A stretch of 64,000 nt of DNA from Amia ocellicauda (lineage: Eukaryota > Chordata > Actinopteri > Amiiformes > Amiidae). A program made the translations under genes and the position numbers. The notes under the pieces are model-generated. The model did no database searches. It was not told the DNA's origin and saw only the letters and a program-made list of their open reading frames with translations. The DNA lies in the NCBI RefSeq assembly GCF_036373705.1, contig NC_089864.1, forward strand, positions 3,094,501 through 3,158,500, in the 5' to 3' direction. This document shows positions 59,798 to 64,000 of the stretch, piece by piece. How positions within the stretch are numbered: position 1 is the stretch's first letter; the number at the start of each line of letters is the position of its first letter.

Positions 59798-62700
59798 TCA
59801 CTGCCCAGCAGAGGTGGGCACTTCCTGTTTGAGGTACTTCCTGTACAGCTTCGTGACCCGGCACAGCTCCTGGGGGTCAGGCTGGGTGGGGTGGTACCAG
59901 CTGTACCAGGGCTGCCCCCCCGAGCTGCTGTTCTCCCCTCCCTCGGCCTTGGCAGTGAGAAAAGGAGGGGGAGGGGTGTGGGTCACGGCACTGTGGGTGT
60001 TGGAATAATCCTCGCCCTCGAAATCCACAAAGGGGACGTGGAACGGCAGCAGACCTGAGGGAGAGAGCGAGAGACGTGGAGAGAGTGAGGCAGGGGATAG
60101 AGAGGGGAATAGAAGGAGTAGGAGAGCAGAGAGTGATGTGGTGGAGAGAGAGGGAGTCAGAGGAAAACAAAGTTTACAAACGAGAGGAGGCCATTCAACC
60201 CATCGTGCTCGTTTGGTGTCCATTAATAACTAAGTGATCCAAGTTTATTTTCAAATGTTCCCAAATGTTCAGCTTCAGCCACATCGCTGGGGAGTTTGTT
60301 CAGATTGTGACGCCTCTGTGTGTGAAGAAGCGTCTCCTGTTTTCTGTCTTGAATGCCTTGAAGCCCAATTTCCATTTGTGTCCCCGGGTGCGTGTGTCCC
60401 TGCTGATCTGGAAAAGCTCCTCTGGGTTGATGTGGTCGATGCCTTTCATGATTTTGAAGACTTGAATCAAGTCCCCACGTAGTCTCCTCTGTTCCAGGGT
60501 GAAAAGGTTCAGTTCCTCAGTCTCTCAGTAGGACATTCCCTTCAGACCTGGAATAAGTCTGGTTGCTCTCCTCTGAACTGCCTCTAGAGCAGCGATATCT
60601 TTCTTGAAGTGTGGAGCCCAGAACTGTCCAAAGTATCCAGATGAGCTCTAACTAGTGCATTGTACAGTCTGAACATTACTGCCCTTGTTTTAAATTAAAG
60701 ACTGCTGAGCCACCTAGTATCATCTAGACAGAGAGAGAAAGACAGGTGAAGGAGAGGGAGGCCTCCCGGTATCTGCTGGCTCCAGCCCCAGGTGTTGTCC
60801 TCACCTACTGACCCGACCCACCTGAACAGGTTTATGAGCCGAGAAGGCCGAAAACAGACCGTCATAGCAAGTTCAGTTAAGGGATGCAATTGGAGTTAAA
60901 ACCAGCAGAGAAATGAGGATCTCCAGGCCCAGGGCTGGGAACAAGAGAGCCACAGAGAGCCACAGAGAGCCAGGGCCTTACCGTGATCCTTGGCAGTCTC
61001 AATGGCTTTGGTCAGATTCTTCTGCTGCTTCATACAGACCCCTGAAAGAGGGGGAGAGGGACAAGGACACTTTAAGCTAAACCCTTCAGACTTGCATTTC
61101 AGAACATTTTGCGACAGTGACGGTGTGTCAGTGTGCAGCGCTGTGGGGTGTGTGAGAGGGGGAGGGTACTGTAGTGTACCTGTGCGCGTGGCATCGTACA
61201 CACTGCCACTGTGAGGGCTGATGAACTGCTCCAGCAGCTTCACATTCTGGAGAGGGAGGAGTGATTACATTAGTGATTTTGGGAACCGTCAAACAATTAC
61301 AAGCTGCTTAGGGGCCGTCAACATTTTACAAACAAGATCATACTTTGCTGCTAGAGCACACCGTGCCAATATGGTGACACGCTGACTGAGAAACTAGTTG
61401 ACTGACTGACTGACTCACCTGGTGGTGCACGATGATTTTGGGGTCTCTGCAGATGGGACAGGGGTTCCCACAGACCTTGTCTCCTCTCTGAGAACACAAT
61501 GCAACACAACACACAGAGTGAGCATTACACAGCACAACAACCCCACTATGCATTTCAGCACCAATGGGTAGGTTTGTGTGTGGCTGCACACCTCTGTAGG
61601 GACCGGTGTGTTAGTCGATCACCCTGTGTGTGAGTGTCTGTGCTACGGTGACACTATGTGATGTGACCAAGCATGATGGCGTGTCTGAATATGACTAAGT
61701 ATGTGTGTCTATGCTCCTGTGTGTGTGTGCGTGTGTGTGTGTGTGTGATCTATATATGACTCCGACTGTGTGCCCGTGTCATTCTGCCCATGACGGTGAG
61801 TGTGTGGGCTTTAGACTCACAATGCAGGTCTTGCGTGTTTTCTGTGGGGGGATCCCTCCCTTGTGGTTCCTCCTGTAGCCGGCCCACACCAACTGCGTCC
61901 CATAGCGCTCCACGTACTCTGAGGGGGAGAACACATGTGACACGAACACGTCACATCACACACAAACGCAAGCGGACCCCAGGGTGTCGAACTAGGCCAG
62001 ACACCTTGCAGCTTTAATGTACGGGTTGAAAGAGAGACTTGAGACAAATGAGGTGTGAAATAAACGGTACCCTCGCTCTCCAGGTACTCCCACGGCCGCT
62101 CCCTGTAGCGGGCGATGCTGTCGAAAGGATCTGCCTCGGCCGCGCTGCTCGACTTGCCACTCTTGGCAGGCTGGCTCTCCCCCGCCTCCGAGCTCAGGGA
62201 GCGCCATGCTGGCACCGACCATACCCGAGCCAGAGGCCAGCAACTGGCAGTGGCCTGGGGGAGGGAAGCGCACACACAATTGAGAGAAACACAAAGAATG
62301 GGAGGTCTGACAAATATGAAAGAAAAGGAAAGTAATACAGAAACAGCTGAGGCCCTGTCTAAGGTTATTAAACATTCTATGATATGTGCATCTTTAACAA
62401 TGACATTTTAAAAACTACAAACCATTGCACACTTGATGTAGTGATTTGGTGATTTAGGTTTGATTATTTATACTAGATTTGGGCAGTCGCTTTTTTTTGT
62501 TTTATAGATAGTACAGGGCATGTGGTGCTTGTATAATCACTTTGCACGGCATTTAGAAGTTACATATACATGTGTGACAGAAACATACAATAAAGTGGAT
62601 GACATGCGAAATGTGACAGGTGATACTTTTAAAAAGGAATAATTATTTTTCAGTAACGCAATTACATATTACAGGAGTTGCATTGCAGATTTCTTTTTAA

Positions 62701-63010
62701 AGTTGCAGCAATTCCTACTTTAACATCAAATATATGGAAAATGAAAGAAACGCGACTCTTCGAAGCCAGACCAATAGATGAATGTTTAACCCCACTGTAA
62801 CCTCCTTCGCCATCTTTCTTTCCTTTCCAAAACTAAATTCAATGCGACGGCGCAAATATAACTACGAAAAATAATATATTCCGAATACACAAAGACAAGT
62901 GCCAGTTTACGGATTTCGAGCTATACCTGGACGTCTCGGAGGCCTCTCAGAAAGACAGGCGACCCACGCAGAAGAAGACCCCTAAACACGCCAGCTATGG
63001 GAGCCGCCAT
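59798..63010 (-). CDS. MRPS18B: MRPS18B, mitochondrial small-subunit protein (bS18m/mS40)
   Basis: Nuclear-encoded mitoribosome component of the S18 family. Seven minus-strand coding exons: 63010-62927, 62254-62071, 61918-61821, 61487-61419, 61246-61180, 61041-60982, 60054-59798, totalling 819 nt, 272 aa, phases consistent. The N-terminus [18 protein letters not shown] is a plausible mitochondrial presequence. Matches to human: [40 protein letters not shown] with its Cxx[29 protein letters not shown] and AKDHGLLP. The C-terminal exon has [20 protein letters not shown], like the human [20 protein letters not shown]. The start codon lies in a perfect TISU element. The gene converges with ABCF1. 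Intron 6 holds a CR1-like fragment. Confidence 0.96.
60170..60690 (-). repeat. CR1-like LINE 3' end in MRPS18B intron 6
   Basis: The minus-strand 3' UTR (GAATGGCCTCCTCTCGTTTG) at the left end is preceded by the RT tail [20 protein letters not shown]. Homologous to 1388-1940 and 41285-41630. Multiple frame breaks. Confidence 0.78.
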
Positions 63011-63014
63011 CTTG
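63003..63014 (-). promoter_or_regulatory. TISU/YY1 element over the MRPS18B start codon
   Basis: The minus strand reads CAAGATGGCGGC, a perfect match to the TISU consensus SAASATGGCGGC. TISU supports translation from very short 5' leaders and binds YY1. It is common in mitochondrial protein genes. Confidence 0.85.
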
Positions 63015-63019
63015 TGCGA

Positions 63020-63850
63020 GATGGCAAGGGTCAAGGGTTAAGGGTAAACGGAAAGGAAGAGGAAGGGACAACAAAAAATAAAAATAAAAACTGGATACTA
63101 TTTTTTTAAAATATATATTTTACTAATACGAGGCGTGTTTAATTATTATTTCAAAAACGACACGCATATAATAATAAATAATAATAATAATAATAATAAT
63201 ATTCTGAGCTGTTGCGCAATGCGTGTCCGTTGTTCCCATTGTTCGTTTGTCCTTGAAGATAAAATGTAGCCAATTAATAATTTGGACAATTTTAAATGAA
63301 CACCGTTTTAAAATACAACCCGATTGGCATATTAATTAAAACACTTGAAAGTCTCCCGGTGTTTATTAAATTACTTTGAATAACGTGCGTTTGGCCACAG
63401 GGTGGGGGAGCGGACGTGACTAGACTCGTGACCGCGCATGATACATACTTTTCACTGAAGTATTTTTATTTCATATAATCTCACTTCTAGGGAAACGCGG
63501 TGTTGCCGGCAGACACAATTACACAGTGAGCAGCGGCTGAGAGCTCTGCGTTGTGCGTTATTAACCATGATTTTAGTTTTTTAATCATTGGTTGTTTTTC
63601 AACTTTGAGAACAGTGCTTGGTGAACACTTGTGTGTGAGCCGACAGTTTCGTGGTCGTGGCTGAGTGCAGGAGGAGCCGCGTGTTTGTGTATTTGCGTGT
63701 TTTGCGTGTTTTGCGGGCTGGTGGGGGGGCGCGCCGGGCGCCTGGCCCTTTAAGCGCGCCTCATGCTCGCCCCCGGACTGGCTGGCCGGGGACGCGCGCC
63801 GCGCCCTTTGGCCGTTGTCTTGGTAACGCCCTGCCAGGCGCGCCGCCGAG
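63020..63850. other. Intergenic region between two divergent promoters
   Basis: AT-rich near MRPS18B with an (AAT)n tract at about 63170-63200, becoming strongly GC/CpG-rich after about 63640. No gene body recognised. Confidence 0.5.
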
Positions 63851-63857
63851 CCGGCCC

Positions 63858-63928
63858 TGACGTCAAAAGCGTCACGGGGTATAAAAGCCTGCGCCCTCCC
63901 CCCCGCCCGCATTCCTGGATTGTCTGAG
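63858..63928 (+). promoter_or_regulatory. CRE + TATA promoter and first exon of an unidentified plus-strand gene
   Basis: Consensus CRE TGACGTCA at 63858-63865 and a half-CRE GCGTCACG just after it, TATAAAAG at 63880-63887, and a predicted start near 63910. A short non-coding exon ends TGTCTGAG/GTAGGT at 63928. The gene continues beyond the window. In human the divergent partner of MRPS18B is PPP1R10, which makes it a candidate, but no coding sequence is visible to confirm this. Confidence 0.65.
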
Positions 63929-64000
63929 GTAGGTATCGCTGCTCGCCCGCTTCCGATTATGCTAACTGCGCCACTGGTGTTTGCCGTGCTTTCTCCGCGT

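Overview
The window looks like part of the MHC of a ray-finned fish. Tc1/mariner, hAT-like, CR1-like and SINE-type repeats sit between compact, intron-rich vertebrate genes. Genes that belong to the human MHC class III block (C6orf47, SNHG32) and to the human class I framework (C6orf136, ABCF1, MRPS18B) lie within 64 kb, with a class I-like gene between them. Teleosts usually separate class I from class III genes, so a non-teleost such as a gar, bowfin or sturgeon is my best guess. The sequence alone does not settle the species.

Layout, left to right. 0-7 kb: a decayed Tc1/mariner copy, a CR1-like LINE fragment and sequence with no recognised gene. 7.2-8.2 kb: C6orf47 (minus strand, one coding exon). 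11.2-14.5 kb: an SNHG32-type snoRNA host gene (minus), six exons, with three SNORD52 copies and one further C/D-box RNA in its introns. 17.9-21.7 kb: a class I-like MHC gene (plus) with one in-frame stop in the alpha-1 exon. 24.0-24.8 kb: a decayed partial copy of the SNHG32 3' half. 27.9-31.5 kb: a two-Ig-domain membrane protein (plus) with a Tc1-type element in its last intron. 34.4-37.7 kb: C6orf136 (minus, six coding exons). 38.3-39.5 kb: an apparently intact DD36E Tc1/mariner element, sister of the decayed copy at the left edge. 42.8-55.7 kb: ABCF1 (plus, 27 coding exons, 925 codons, frame maintained throughout). 57.3-58.8 kb: a DD34E Tc1 element with a damaged transposase. 59.8-63.0 kb: MRPS18B (minus, seven exons) starting at a perfect TISU element. 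63.9 kb: a CRE/TATA promoter and first exon of an unidentified plus-strand gene leaving the window.

The genes do not form a pathway. ABCF1 (translation, ribosome-associated ATPase), MRPS18B (mitoribosome) and SNHG32/SNORD52 (28S rRNA methylation) are housekeeping. The class I-like and Ig-receptor genes are the immune content. The most unusual structures are a minisatellite that copies the exon-4 splice donor of C6orf136 about ten times, a 2.4 kb minisatellite inside the intron that splits the first Walker A motif of ABCF1, the SNORD52 multiplication with its decayed paralogue 12 kb away, and the single stop codon in an otherwise well-framed class I gene. I did not find a clearly new biological system.
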